Translations under genes and position numbers: made by a program
In this document: one piece after another, positions 18,486 through 27,291 of the stretch
How positions within the stretch are numbered: the first letter of the stretch is position 1
Layout: every line of letters starts with the position of its first letter
The notes under the pieces: model-generated
Told to the model about the DNA's origin: nothing
The model's input: the letters and a program-made list of their open reading frames with translations, nothing else
Databases searched by the model: none
Source: Nocardia crassostreae
GTDB lineage: Bacteria; Actinomycetota; Actinomycetes; Mycobacteriales; Mycobacteriaceae
Assembly: GCF_001613405.1 (NCBI RefSeq)
Contig: NZ_BDCH01000017.1
Location: 62,001 to 126,000, forward strand
DNA length: 64,000 bases
Direction of reading: 5' to 3'

Positions 18486-20524
18486 TTGGGTACCTCTCGA
18501 TCACGCCGGGCTAACTCGGCGAACATGGCGTTGTGCGCGGCCAGGGCCGCGTCGTCGTCCCGGTCGGCCTGGCGATCCAGGCGTTTGGCCATGCGGTCGT
18601 CGCTGCGTGACCACTGGATGAGCAGTGCGAGCATCACCACCACGAGCGGGATCTCGCCGCTCGCCCAGGCGAGACCGGCGCCGGTCTTCTGATCGTCGAA
18701 CAGGTCGTGGTTCCAGCCCAGGCCGAGGCTGCGATAGAACCAGCCGCCCATGACCGTCTGCATGCTCATGAGCGCGATGCCGAAGAAGGCGTGGAAGGGC
18801 AGGGATCCGAACACCATGCCCAGCTTGGTGAGTGGCTCGACCTGCCGCGGTTTGGGATCGATGCCGATGACGACCCAGTAGAAGAGGTATCCGCTGAGCA
18901 GGAAGTGCGCGTTCATGAGCAGGTGCGCGCCGTGCGAGTCGAGCACCTTGTCGAAGATGCCACCCAGGTAGAGCGCGTAGAAACCGCCCACGAAGAAGAC
19001 CGAGGCGACCACGGGCTGGGTCAGGAAGCGCGATACCGGATTGTGCACGGCGGCCAGGATCCATTCGCGCAGACCCGGCGGCTGATCGCGACCGGCGGGC
19101 TGGATTGCCCGCAGCGCCAGCAGGACCGGGCCGCCCAGCGCGAACAGGATGGGCGCGAGCATGGACAACAGCATGTGCTGCGCCATGTGCACGCTGAACA
19201 TGGCCGGGGCATAGCGGCCGACGCCGGAGCTCGTCGCGATCAACAGCGTCACACAGCCCGCGATCCACGCGATGGTCCGTCCCACCGGCCAGGCGTCGCC
19301 GCGGGCCCGCAGCCTCGCCACACCCCGCAGGTACAGAACGGCCAGCACAATCGAGAGCGTTCCGTAGATCAGATCGAAGCGCCAGTCGAACATGATGCGC
19401 GCGACGGTCGGCGGACCGGCCAGGTTGTAGCCGATCTCCACCTCCGCCGGAGTGGGCACGGTGAGCAGGGGCGGGGGCGGGGTGCGGCCGAGCCCGACGG
19501 CCAGGCCCATGGTGGCCGCGAAGACCAGCGCCTCGACGCCCGCGAAGCGGATCAAAGCCGCGCGGTCGGTCGGGTCCTTCTCCAGGTCGGGCAGCGCCCG
19601 CTTCCGTTGCAGATAGCCGATGAGCCCGAGCACCAGCAGCGCCGCGGTCTTGGCCAGAATCAGCTGGCCATAAGTAGTACTGAACAGATCGCCGAACTCG
19701 GGCAGCCGCACCCAGGAGTTGATCACGCCGCTGGCCGCGATGACCACGAACGAGACAGTCGCGATGAGCGAGAACCGCCGGGTTGCCAGCGCCGTGTACT
19801 TACCGTCGCGCAGCGCGTAGGCGAGCACCGCGAACAGTCCGCCCACCCAGAAACACGCCGCCACCAGGTGCAGGATCAGACTGTTGGTCGCCAGATCGTG
19901 CGCGCCACCGGAGGACGAATGCCCGGTCAGCGCCACCGGTAGCAAGCAGATGATCGACAGCCACAGCAGCACCGGAGTCCAACCCCAGCGCAGCGCGAGC
20001 CGACATCCGATCGCGAGCGCCAGCACGAAGAAAATGGTCAACCGCCACGACGACGCCACATCGACCTGATTCGCCGCGCGCCACACCGACTCCGGCCGCA
20101 GATTGTCCAGCACCGGTTGCCCGGTGGTGTCCGACAGTGTCAGCGGCACCAGCAACACCGCCGCGGTCGCCCACACCACCGCCGCATTCCCGGCGCGCCG
20201 CAACGCCCGATACCCGCCCACATCGAGCACCCCGTCGCCCTGCGGCGGCACGAAGAACGCCGCGAACAGCAGCGATCCCACCGTCACCGCGGCCGCCAGA
20301 TCCGCGACCGCCCGCACCGCGGGCAGCCCGTACGTGGTGAGCGGCCCCGGATCCGGAATCCCCAGCAACGTCAGTGCCTGCGCCGCCGACAACGCCACCA
20401 CCAGCGCCGCGGTCATGGCGGCCACGGCTCCGCCCACAGCGGCGATCGCCGCGAAGGTCACCCCCGACCCCGACCGGGTAGCTCGAACATCCACAGCTGC
20501 GGGCGGGTCCTGCGGTGACGACAT
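18482..20524 (-). CDS. CopD / CtaG fusion membrane protein
   Basis: 680 residues with many hydrophobic helices. The N-terminal half has the CopD copper-resistance pattern (HLVAACFWVGGLFAVLAYALRDGKYTALATRRFS, with conserved His and Trp). The C-terminal half is the caa3-type CtaG assembly domain (FSVHMAQHMLLSMLAPILFALGGP, NAHFLLSGYLFYWVVIGID, LPFHAFFGIALMSMQ), carrying the His residues thought to handle copper. This fusion is common in actinobacteria and is thought to move copper across the membrane for oxidase assembly. The C-terminal tail is charged and cytoplasmic. Confidence 0.9.
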   Translation of the reverse strand: MSSPQDPPAAVDVRATRSGSGVTFAAIAAVGGAVAAMTAALVVALSAAQALTLLGIPDPGPLTTYGLPAVRAVADLAAAVTVGSLLFAAFFVPPQGDGVLDVGGYRALRRAGNAAVVWATAAVLLVPLTLSDTTGQPVLDNLRPESVWRAANQVDVASSWRLTIFFVLALAIGCRLALRWGWTPVLLWLSIICLLPVALTGHSSSGGAHDLATNSLILHLVAACFWVGGLFAVLAYALRDGKYTALATRRFSLIATVSFVVIAASGVINSWVRLPEFGDLFSTTYGQLILAKTAALLVLGLIGYLQRKRALPDLEKDPTDRAALIRFAGVEALVFAATMGLAVGLGRTPPPPLLTVPTPAEVEIGYNLAGPPTVARIMFDWRFDLIYGTLSIVLAVLYLRGVARLRARGDAWPVGRTIAWIAGCVTLLIATSSGVGRYAPAMFSVHMAQHMLLSMLAPILFALGGPVLLALRAIQPAGRDQPPGLREWILAAVHNPVSRFLTQPVVASVFFVGGFYALYLGGIFDKVLDSHGAHLLMNAHFLLSGYLFYWVVIGIDPKPRQVEPLTKLGMVFGSLPFHAFFGIALMSMQTVMGGWFYRSLGLGWNHDLFDDQKTGAGLAWASGEIPLVVVMLALLIQWSRSDDRMAKRLDRQADRDDDAALAAHNAMFAELARRDREVPK

Positions 20525-20650
20525 ACGCCCAGGGTAGTTCGAACCACCCGTCCCAACTCCCCTGGGGTTTCCCGTCCCTCGGTCTGCACTCCCGCACCGA
20601 CGCGCCGATCAGTTGCTAGGCGACCACCCATTCCCGATCTGGACGCTCGC

Positions 20651-20695
20651 TATACTTAACGCGCTGGACACCAAGACCGATTTCGGTCAAGGTGT
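20651..20695 (+). promoter_or_regulatory. tRNA leader: -10 box and 28-nt palindrome
   Basis: TATACT (20651-20656) is a good -10, with only a weak -35 (CCATTC at 20628). Starting 12 bases on is a symmetric element: ACACC, AA, GACCGA, TT, TCGGTC, AA, GGTGT (20668-20695). All outer positions pair except the AA/AA mismatch. It lies 33 bases before the tRNA and would be in its leader; operator or processing signal are both possible. Confidence 0.45.
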
Positions 20696-20728
20696 TTGGT
20701 GCCCGCATCAACGCCGATGCCCCGCACT

Positions 20729-20802
20729 GCCTCCGTAGCTCAGTTGGATAGAGCAAGGGCCTTCTAATCCCTAGGTCGCAGGTTCGATTCCTGCCGGGGG
20801 CG
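20729..20802 (+). tRNA. tRNA-Arg(UCU)
   Basis: A 74-nt cloverleaf: acceptor GCCTCCG/CGGGGGC (one T-G pair), D arm TAGCTCAGTTGGATAGAGCA, anticodon loop CTTCTAA with TCT at 20763-20765, T arm GCAGGTTCGATTCCTGC. The CCA end is not encoded. The last anticodon-stem pair is a C-T mismatch, which as I recall also occurs in mycobacterial tRNA-Arg(UCU). No integrase gene is nearby. Confidence 0.95.
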
Positions 20803-20979
20803 CTTCTCCACCCTGCCGTGCGCACAACACGACAGGTTCACAGGTACCCATACCGATCGGCTCTCAAACCGGTCGGGTTGTGGTGGCGCTCCTATTCCTT
20901 TTATATGGCCTCCGGCTTGGGTCGGTTGCGGCCTACTGTCTCTCGGAGACGGCTTCGTGGCGTCCTGGGGGGTGGGTTG

Positions 20980-21944
20980 ATGGGGCGAGGGTGGCGGTGG
21001 CTGGGCTGGTGGGGGCGGTGGCTGGTCGTTGTTGTTGTGGGGGGTTGGGGGTGCGGCCGGGTGTAGTTCGCCGGATCGGCGGGGGGCGGCTGAGGAGTTG
21101 GAGCGTGGGGTTGCCGGGATGGCGGGGGTTGCGTCGTTCAGGGTCGAGTACGTCGCTGAATTCGGGTATGGCGCGAATCTGAATGTGTCGGCGGATGTGG
21201 GGGGTGCCAGTGCGGAGGAGATTGCGTCGTTGGTTACGCGGATCAATGAGGTGAAGGGGGATCGGTTCGAGGGGGTTCCGCAGTATGCCTGGTTCCGGGT
21301 GGGCGGCGGGACGGTTCTGGCGCGGGGGGGCGCTGGATGTTGGGGAGATCGTGGCGGATGCGGGGCGGGTTCGGGCGATCGGGGCTGCGGTGGGCGAAGG
21401 GGATGTCGAGGCGACGCGGGATCGAGAAGGTTTGCTGGGGTTGACGATCCGTGAGGTTGGGGATGCCGCGGTGGCGGTGGCCGCGGCGCGCGAGGCGCTG
21501 TCGGGGGAGGCCGCGCGGGTGGAGGTTTTCGCGGATGGGCGGCCGTCGAACTGGCGGGTTGATTTTCCCTTCACTGCCGAGGACCAGCGACGGGTCCTCG
21601 AGCAGGTGGACCGGTTGCCTGCCCGCTCGGCGGCCTGGCTCGTCGGTGCACAGGGTGACCACCTCACCGAGCTCGCGATCGAGGTCGGTGTCGAGGATCC
21701 CTATCGCGAGATCGCCGCGGCAATCGAAGCGCTGGCTCTCGATCCGGATCGCCCGCTGCTGTTGTACTGGACCGGAGGCGGCGGATTCGGTGCTACGGGC
21801 ACGGGTTTTCAGGGCAGTGCGGATATCGGCGGGTGCCGGGGCGGTTACGGGATCGGCATACCTTCGCCGGACGGCTTCTTTTACGGTGTCGACCAGGCCC
21901 TCCAGGAGCGAGTTCGCGCCGAGTACGACGCCTGCTCGCGTTAG
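20980..21944 (+). pseudogene. Lipoprotein gene with two +1 frameshifts
   Basis: Three consecutive frames together make one plausible protein. Frame 1 from ATG 20980 gives a signal peptide MGRGWRWLGWWGRWLVVVVV. Removing one G from the G-runs at 21039-21051 leads into GVGGAAGC, a lipobox, and SSPDRRGAAEELERG. Removing one G from the G7 run at 21324-21330 turns VLARGG into VLARGALDVGEIVADAGRVRA, and the frame stays open to TGA at 21942-21944. The result is about 320 residues: a secreted lipoprotein with no recognised domain, ending in FFYGVDQALQERVRAEYDACSR. As given it is broken; two overcalled Gs or two real frameshifts are equally compatible. Confidence 0.72.
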
Positions 21945-22020
21945 ACTCGTACTGCGGTGCTAGATGGTGTGATACAGCGGTCCAATGTGCTTGCGGGCCT
22001 GCGGTTTCTAGCGTCGGTCC

Positions 22021-23151
22021 ATGCGTATGCGAGCCTTCGCACTCACGATCTGCACTGCCACGGTGGCGTTGTCCGCCTGCACGACGAGCGCGGGTGAGTC
22101 CGGGTCCGCGCCGTCGGGCTCCTCCGAGCGCGCCGACGCGGCGCGCGCTGATCTCGACGCATTGGTGCGGGCGGGCGCGGTGGGGGCCATCGCCACGCTC
22201 ACCGACCGTGACTCCACCGCTACCGCGGCCGCCGGACTCGCCGAAGTGCCCGAGGGAAAGGCGATGCCCGCCAATGCTTCCGAATACGTACGGGTCGGCA
22301 GCATAACCAAGACCTTCACAGCCGCGATCGTGCTGCAACTGGTGGCCGAACATCGGATCGACCTCGATCGGTCCGTCGACACGTACTTGCCCGGTCTGCT
22401 CGTCGGCGACGGTGTGGACGGGCGCGCCATCACCGTGCGTCATCTTCTCAGCCATCGCAGCGGACTGCCCGCGCCCGCGGCATCCCGGGAGACGGACGAG
22501 CACGCGGCCGCACTCGACGGCCGCACCTACACCCCGGCGCAGGAGATCGCGCTCGCCTTGCGGTACCCGGCACGGTTCGCTCCCGGAACGCGATTCGAGT
22601 ACTCCAACGTCAACTACATCGTCGCCGGGATGTTGATCGAGGCGGTGACCGGACGCCGCTACGCCGATGAGCTACGCCACCGCATTCTCACCCCGCTGAA
22701 CCTTGCGGGCACCTACTTGCCCGCCACCGGCGAAACCGGTTTGCGCGAACCACATCCGAGCGGCTACGCCACCGTCGACGGTGTCGTGACCGACCAGACG
22801 CGGATGGAACCCTCCCTGCCGTGGGCATCGGGGGCGCTGATCAGTACCGGCGGCGATCTGAACCGATTCTTCTCCGCGCTGGTGGCCGGACAGGTTGTGC
22901 CCGACGCTCAGTTGCGGGAGATGCTCGACGGGAGCGATATGGGCGCGGGCGACGGCATGTTCTATGGGCTCGGCATCGGATACACGCAACTGCCGTGCGG
23001 CGCACAGTATGTCGGCAATGTCGGCGGCGTGCGCGGGTTCGACGCCATCTCCGGCGCCACCGCGGCCGGACGCGCTGTAACCATCTCCTATACTGGCTCG
23101 CCCACGGCCGTCGACATCGGCGGCATGCTCACCCACGCACTGTGCGAGTAA
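22021..23151 (+). CDS. Serine hydrolase, beta-lactamase/D-Ala-D-Ala carboxypeptidase fold (lipoprotein)
   Basis: 376 residues. The N-terminus is a lipoprotein signal ending LSAC (Cys near residue 21), so the enzyme is anchored outside the membrane. Class C-like catalytic motifs are Ser94-I-T-Lys97 (VGSITKTF) and Tyr194-S-Asn196 (FEYSN); the third motif is degenerate (VGGVRGFD). This family covers carboxypeptidases, esterases and beta-lactamase-like proteins, and sequence alone does not say which. It stands alone, between the broken lipoprotein gene and the convergent sensor kinase. Confidence 0.85.
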   Translation: MRMRAFALTICTATVALSACTTSAGESGSAPSGSSERADAARADLDALVRAGAVGAIATLTDRDSTATAAAGLAEVPEGKAMPANASEYVRVGSITKTFTAAIVLQLVAEHRIDLDRSVDTYLPGLLVGDGVDGRAITVRHLLSHRSGLPAPAASRETDEHAAALDGRTYTPAQEIALALRYPARFAPGTRFEYSNVNYIVAGMLIEAVTGRRYADELRHRILTPLNLAGTYLPATGETGLREPHPSGYATVDGVVTDQTRMEPSLPWASGALISTGGDLNRFFSALVAGQVVPDAQLREMLDGSDMGAGDGMFYGLGIGYTQLPCGAQYVGNVGGVRGFDAISGATAAGRAVTISYTGSPTAVDIGGMLTHALCE

Positions 23152-23171
23152 CCGGAGACGTGCCCGGTCGG

Positions 23172-24299
23172 CTAGGTGAGCGGGTCGGCCGCGATGGGCA
23201 GGCGGAGTTCAACTCTGAAACCACCGTCGGGTTCGGGACGGGCGATCAGGGAGCCGTTGAGAAGTTCGGCGCGTTCGGTCAGGCCGCGCAGGCCGTGACC
23301 GGCGCTGGGCAGCGCCATCCGGGGACGGCTGGCGGGGGTGTTGAGCACGGTGACAATGACATCGGCGGCGTCGGCGCCCAGTTCGACGGTCACCTCGGCG
23401 CCGGGCGCGTGCTTGCGGATATTGGTGAGCGCCTCTTGGACGGTGCGGTAGATCGCGCGTTGCGTGGCCGCGTCCAGGCCACCCGGCAAGGCCCCGGCGG
23501 TGGTGACGGGTAGGTCGCTGTCGCGCAGCAGTTGCGGCAGGTCCGCGACGGTCGGTTGCGGCGCCAAGGCTGTCGCGGTGGTTCCCGAGGCGCGCAGGAC
23601 CGTGACCATGTGCCGGAGTTCGTCGAGGGTCTTGACACTCAGTTGGCGGATCGTCGCCGCCGCGTCGGCGGCCTCCGGGTCGGCGCTCGTCATTTCGAGC
23701 ACGCCCGCGCGCACCGCGATCAGGCTCACCTGATGTGACACCACATCGTGCATCTCCGAGGAGAGTTCCGCGCGATCGCGGGCGAGGGCGGTCTGGATGC
23801 GCGGTGCATCGCCCTCTTCATGAGCCCGGGTCAATTCGACGATGTTGTCTTGCAAGGCTATTCGCGAACTGATGAGCCGACCGAATGCGGCCGGGGCCGA
23901 GGCGAGAATGGCATTGAAAAGGAAATCGCTGATAAACCACCGGGTTTCGGCTTGCCAGCCGACGGGTCGCTCCCAATCGATGGGGTAATGGGCGGCCAGC
24001 AGAATTCCGGAGAATACCAGTGTGCAGAACACTACCGTAATGCCGCTTCTGCCGTATCGGCCGACGCTGTACAGCGCGATTCCCGGAATGATCAGCGAGG
24101 CGAATCCCGCCGGGAACGCGATTACGAAGGCCGCCAACGGATATCGTCGGCGCGCGAACAGCGCCGCCAAACCGATCAGCGCGGCGACACTGTCCCGTGC
24201 ACTCAGATCCTGATGGACGAGTAGCAGATCCAGTATCGCGACCACGATGGGCGCGAGATACAACGCGGTCGCGTAGCGTTCCGGTATTCGGGCGTTCAT
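23172..24299 (-). CDS. Sensor histidine kinase, HisKA_3 type
   Basis: 375 residues. The first half is hydrophobic (about 4-5 helices, residues 10-140) with almost no extracellular domain, so it senses within the membrane or cytoplasm. The dimerisation box SSEMHDVVSHQVSLIAV carries the phospho-His (MHDVVSH), the N box is VQEALTNIRKHAPGA and the G box GHGLRGLTERAEL. This is the NarL/DesK-type kinase. It overlaps the response regulator upstream by 4 bases (ATGA), so they are one unit; the partner has an internal stop. Confidence 0.9.
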   Translation of the reverse strand: MNARIPERYATALYLAPIVVAILDLLLVHQDLSARDSVAALIGLAALFARRRYPLAAFVIAFPAGFASLIIPGIALYSVGRYGRSGITVVFCTLVFSGILLAAHYPIDWERPVGWQAETRWFISDFLFNAILASAPAAFGRLISSRIALQDNIVELTRAHEEGDAPRIQTALARDRAELSSEMHDVVSHQVSLIAVRAGVLEMTSADPEAADAAATIRQLSVKTLDELRHMVTVLRASGTTATALAPQPTVADLPQLLRDSDLPVTTAGALPGGLDAATQRAIYRTVQEALTNIRKHAPGAEVTVELGADAADVIVTVLNTPASRPRMALPSAGHGLRGLTERAELLNGSLIARPEPDGGFRVELRLPIAADPLT

Positions 24300-24949
24300 T
24301 GCGCCGATCCGTCGATCAGACCCGCCCGCTGGGCGATGAGCGCGGCCTCCACTCGGGTGCCGACACCGAGCTTGACCAGGATCGCGCCCATATCGTCCTT
24401 CACCGTCCCGGTGCTGTGCTGGATCAACTCCGCGATCTCCCGATTGGACAGACCCGCGGCGACATGCCGCAATACCGTGCGCTCACGGTCGGAGAGCTTG
24501 CTCGTCGCGGTGGCGGCGGCGGCCACCGCCGCGGAGTCCGAGAAGCCGCGGATCACCGACCGGGTGACGGTGGGCGACAGCACCACTCCCCCGGCGGCCA
24601 AGGTCTTCACCAGCATCGACAGCTGTCGCGGATCGGTGTCCTTGAGCAGGAAGCCGGACGCGCCGAGTTCGAGCGCTTTCAGGACATATTCGTCGGCATC
24701 GAAAGTGGTCAGCATCGCCACCACCGGTGGATTCTTCCGTCCGAGCACTTCGCGAAGAATTGTCAGCCCATCCACCTGCGGCATTCGAATATCGAGCAAC
24801 ACCACATCGGGGTGATGCCGGTCGATTTCCTCGATCGCCGATTCGCCATCCGCGGTGGCAACGACCTCGATACCCGAATCCTACCCGAGGATCAGCGCGA
24901 ATCCGGAGCGCACCAGCGCTTCGTCGTCGATCACCATGACTCGGATCAT
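24296..24949 (-). pseudogene. NarL/LuxR-type response regulator with in-frame TAG
   Basis: Read from ATG 24949 the protein is MIRVMVIDDEALVRSGFALI, then TAG at 24883-24881, then DSGIEVVATADGESAIEEID and on through VVLLDIRMPQVDG (the Asp of LLDIRMP is the phosphorylation site), a receiver end and a LuxR HTH (LSDRERTVLRHVAAGLSNRE). Total length would be 217 residues, normal for the family, and the frame is unbroken on both sides. Many relatives have a polar residue at the stop position; CAG (Gln) to TAG is one transition. As written only a 22-residue peptide, or an internal start after the receiver begins, could be made. It diverges from the GYDxx-repeat protein gene. Confidence 0.85.
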
Positions 24950-25094
24950 AGTTTTCGACGATACGGCAGCCACCTGGCTATTGTCCGTCCAGCCGGGTGG
25001 CGGCCGGAATCGAACCTAATCGGCGATGCGGCCGACGGGTGCACGCAAATACCGTGATCACGGAAAGAAAAACGACTATCCGAGAGGTTATCCC

Positions 25095-25616
25095 GTGTCC
25101 GAGAAAATCGCTGTCCGCAACTGGAAACATAAAACCGCGCTGTCCGCCGCGGTCCTCGCCCTGGCCGTGGTTCCCACCGCCGCGGTCGCCGCTCCGGCCT
25201 TCGCGGAACCCGCCACCGGCACCACGACCACCACCGATCGGGCCGCCGACACCACCTCGGCCCCCTACAACAAACCGAGCAAGTACGGCGTCGACGGCTA
25301 CGACAGCTCCGGCTACGACCGCCGTGGTTTCGACCGCTTGGGCCGCGACCGCATGGGCTATGACCGTCAGGGCTTCAACCGCGAGGGCTTCGACTCCTAC
25401 GGCTACGACAAATACGGCTACAACCGCCTCGGCTACAACAAGTACGGCTATGACCGCCACGGCAACCGCAAGGGCGCCGATCGACCGGGCACGCCGCCGC
25501 CCGCCGCCCCGAAACCGCTCCCCGAACCGGTTGAGCAGTTCCTCCGCCAGCTGCCCCCGCCCGCCGAACAGGCTCTCCGCCCGGTCGTGCAGTCCGCATT
25601 CAACCTGCTGCCGTAG
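25095..25616 (+). CDS. Secreted protein with GYDxx pentapeptide repeats
   Basis: 173 residues from the GTG at 25095 (GAGAGG eight bases upstream), chosen because a clear signal peptide follows: charged start SEKIAVRNWKHK, hydrophobic AALSA..VLALAVVPTAAVAA, cleavage after AFA. Mature protein: a Thr/Asp-rich linker, 11 tandem pentapeptides (consensus G-[YF]-[DN]-[RK]-x), then a Pro-rich segment and a helical C-terminus (VEQFLRQLPPPAEQALRP). It has no catalytic motif. Aromatic, Asp-rich and basic repeats suggest a surface-binding or self-assembling protein, but that is inference. The divergent two-component system 145 bases away may control it. Confidence 0.8.
   Translation: MSEKIAVRNWKHKTALSAAVLALAVVPTAAVAAPAFAEPATGTTTTTDRAADTTSAPYNKPSKYGVDGYDSSGYDRRGFDRLGRDRMGYDRQGFNREGFDSYGYDKYGYNRLGYNKYGYDRHGNRKGADRPGTPPPAAPKPLPEPVEQFLRQLPPPAEQALRPVVQSAFNLLP
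25296..25460 (+). repeat. 11 tandem 15-bp units coding GYDxx
   Basis: 165 bases encode GYDSS, GYDRR, GFDRL, GRDRM, GYDRQ, GFNRE, GFDSY, GYDKY, GYNRL, GYNKY, GYDRH without interruption. Position 1 is always Gly, position 2 aromatic in 10 of 11, position 3 Asp/Asn in all. DNA copies vary at the third positions, so the array is old rather than newly expanded. Confidence 0.9.
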
Positions 25617-25634
25617 ACCCTTCGTGAACGCTGG

Positions 25635-27034
25635 CTAGCCTGCCTCGACGACCTCACCCGGGCCTGGCTCCGACCGGCTTCCTGATCTGGCCTCGGCATT
25701 CGCGCCCCGTTCACGCGGCAGCAGGGTGATGCGGGCGTTGTCGGCGGGACTGAGGCCGTGTGGTAGCGGCGTGGGGGTTCCAGGGTGCCGGGGGTGGGGA
25801 CTATGCGGCGTTGTTCGAGGACGGTGCGGAAGAGGATGCGGGCTTCGGCCAGGGCGAATTGGGCGCCCAGGCAGCGGTGGGGGCCCGCGCCGAAGGTGAG
25901 CCAGGTGTGGCCGTTGGGGCGCTCGTCGAGGAAGCGTTCAGGGCGGAAGGTCAGGGGGTCCTTGTAGTGCTCTTCCGATTCGTGGATGAGGAGGATGGGG
26001 ACGATGACTATGGCGCCCTTGGGGATCCGGACACCGTTCACGACGGTGTCGCGGAGGGCGCGGCGGCCGGTGAAGGGGGAAACCGGGCGCAGGCGCATGG
26101 TTTCGGCCACCACGGCATCGAGGTAGGCGTCCAGGCGGGGTTGGTCGTCAGCGTCGTCGGCGGCGTCGACTTCGGCCATGGCTTCGGGGTGCCCGGCCAG
26201 CATGGCGGCGATCCAGCCGAGGGTGATGGCGGTGGTTTCGTAGGCGCCCAGCAGGACTCCGCGCATATTGCGGGCCAGGGCCGGGTCGTCGTGCTGGTCC
26301 AGGTCGGTATTGATGTAGCGGGACAGGACATCGCGGCGGCCCGCTTCGGCGGGCGCGGCACGACGGGCGGCGATCTCCTCGAGAATCACGACGTCGACCT
26401 CGTCGCGGCGGCGGTTCAGCGGCGGATAGGGCGGGGTGTAGCCGCCGAACAGCGGGGTGAGCAGGGTGACGGCCAGGAAGCCGCGGCTCTCGATCTCGCC
26501 GAACCAGGCGGCGATGGCGTCCTTCAGTCGATCGCGGCGTTCGGGGGCGACATCGCCGAAGACCACGCCGAGCAGGACGCCGATGGCCAGGTCGTAGCCG
26601 ACCTTCAGGAATTCGAATGGTTCGTCGAGGGGCCAGGTGGGCACTTCGCGGCGCACCACCTCGACCATGAGCTCTTCATAGGATTTGAGCGCCTTGCTCT
26701 GGAACGGTGGCGAGAACAGTTTGCGCTCGCGGCGGTGGGCGTCGCCGTCGAGGAAGATCAGGACCTGTTTGCCGAACATGCGGTCGTGGCTGGACAGGCG
26801 GCTGAGCACCTGGCCGACGGAGAAGTCGTCGTGGTTGGTGAAAACCTCACGCACATCGTCCATATCGTGGGTGATGAGCATTTTCGGCAGGCCGGGCGCG
26901 GAGACGACGAACCGTTTCCCCAGGTCCAGCAGCGGCGAGCGGTGGGTCCCCGGACGCAGGAGCGTCCCGAGTTGTCCCAGCTCACGCAGGGGTAGCCGGG
27001 GCAGTTGTCGCAGCGATACCGGGTTGTCTGACAC
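25635..27034 (-). pseudogene. Cytochrome P450 with late frameshift
   Basis: Bacterial P450 of the CYP135/138 look: I-helix LLGAYETTAITLGW, ExxR in ETMRLRP, PERF, and heme loop FGAGPHRCLGAQFALAEAR with the cysteine ligand. The frame stays right up to PPRRYHTA, then near 25754-25757 one base seems missing: the next frame reads LSPADNARITLLPRERGANA, the usual P450 C-terminal strand, to a stop at 25635-25637. The frame as written runs on to 25448, across the 3' end of the repeat-protein gene, with no P450 likeness. All catalytic parts precede the lesion. The gene diverges from the PKS, so it probably tailors its product. Confidence 0.8.
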
Positions 27035-27186
27035 GTAGCCATCCTCACTGCAAGATCGTCGACAGGCAAACGCGAAATCGCTTCGGCGGCAACATCTGTC
27101 ACAGCCGCCGGTGCCCCCAGTTTTCGGGGCTCGAAGTGGTGGTCACGGGCTCGCGGACGCCGTGCGCGAGGTGGTAAAGATGGCTA

Positions 27187-27213
27187 TGTTGTGGTCGCCG
27201 CTCGATCACAACA
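27187..27213. promoter_or_regulatory. Inverted repeat in the P450/PKS divergent promoter
   Basis: TGTTGTG (27187-27193) and CACAACA (27207-27213) flank a 13-base spacer; centres are 20 bases apart, two helical turns, as for a dimeric repressor. It lies 79 bases before the PKS start and 153 before the P450 start in their only shared control region. The binding protein is unknown; the MmyB-type regulator at 44.5 kb is a candidate. Confidence 0.45.
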
Positions 27214-27291
27214 CGCCGTCTGTACTTCCTCGCCCGGCAGGGTAGCGAGGACCGGCCGAATCTCGAATTTCACTGGTAGAGGATGTAGTTC

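Noticed and set aside
20764..21246. Pro-rich 160-codon protein on the minus strand
   Set aside because: It crosses the tRNA gene and is antisense to the lipoprotein frame; Pro/Thr/Ser/Arg composition is a shadow of Gly-rich coding DNA.
21324..21330. Programmed ribosomal frameshift at G7
   Set aside because: Possible in principle, but a second shift of the same type lies only 290 bases earlier, and neither has a slippery heptamer with downstream structure; overcalled runs or a broken gene explain both.
20729..21944. Integrated element at tRNA-Arg
   Set aside because: No integrase, no duplicated tRNA 3' end and no phage genes were found downstream.
25296..25460. CRISPR array
   Set aside because: The periodic 15-bp units are coding, without spacers, and end in frame with the surrounding protein.
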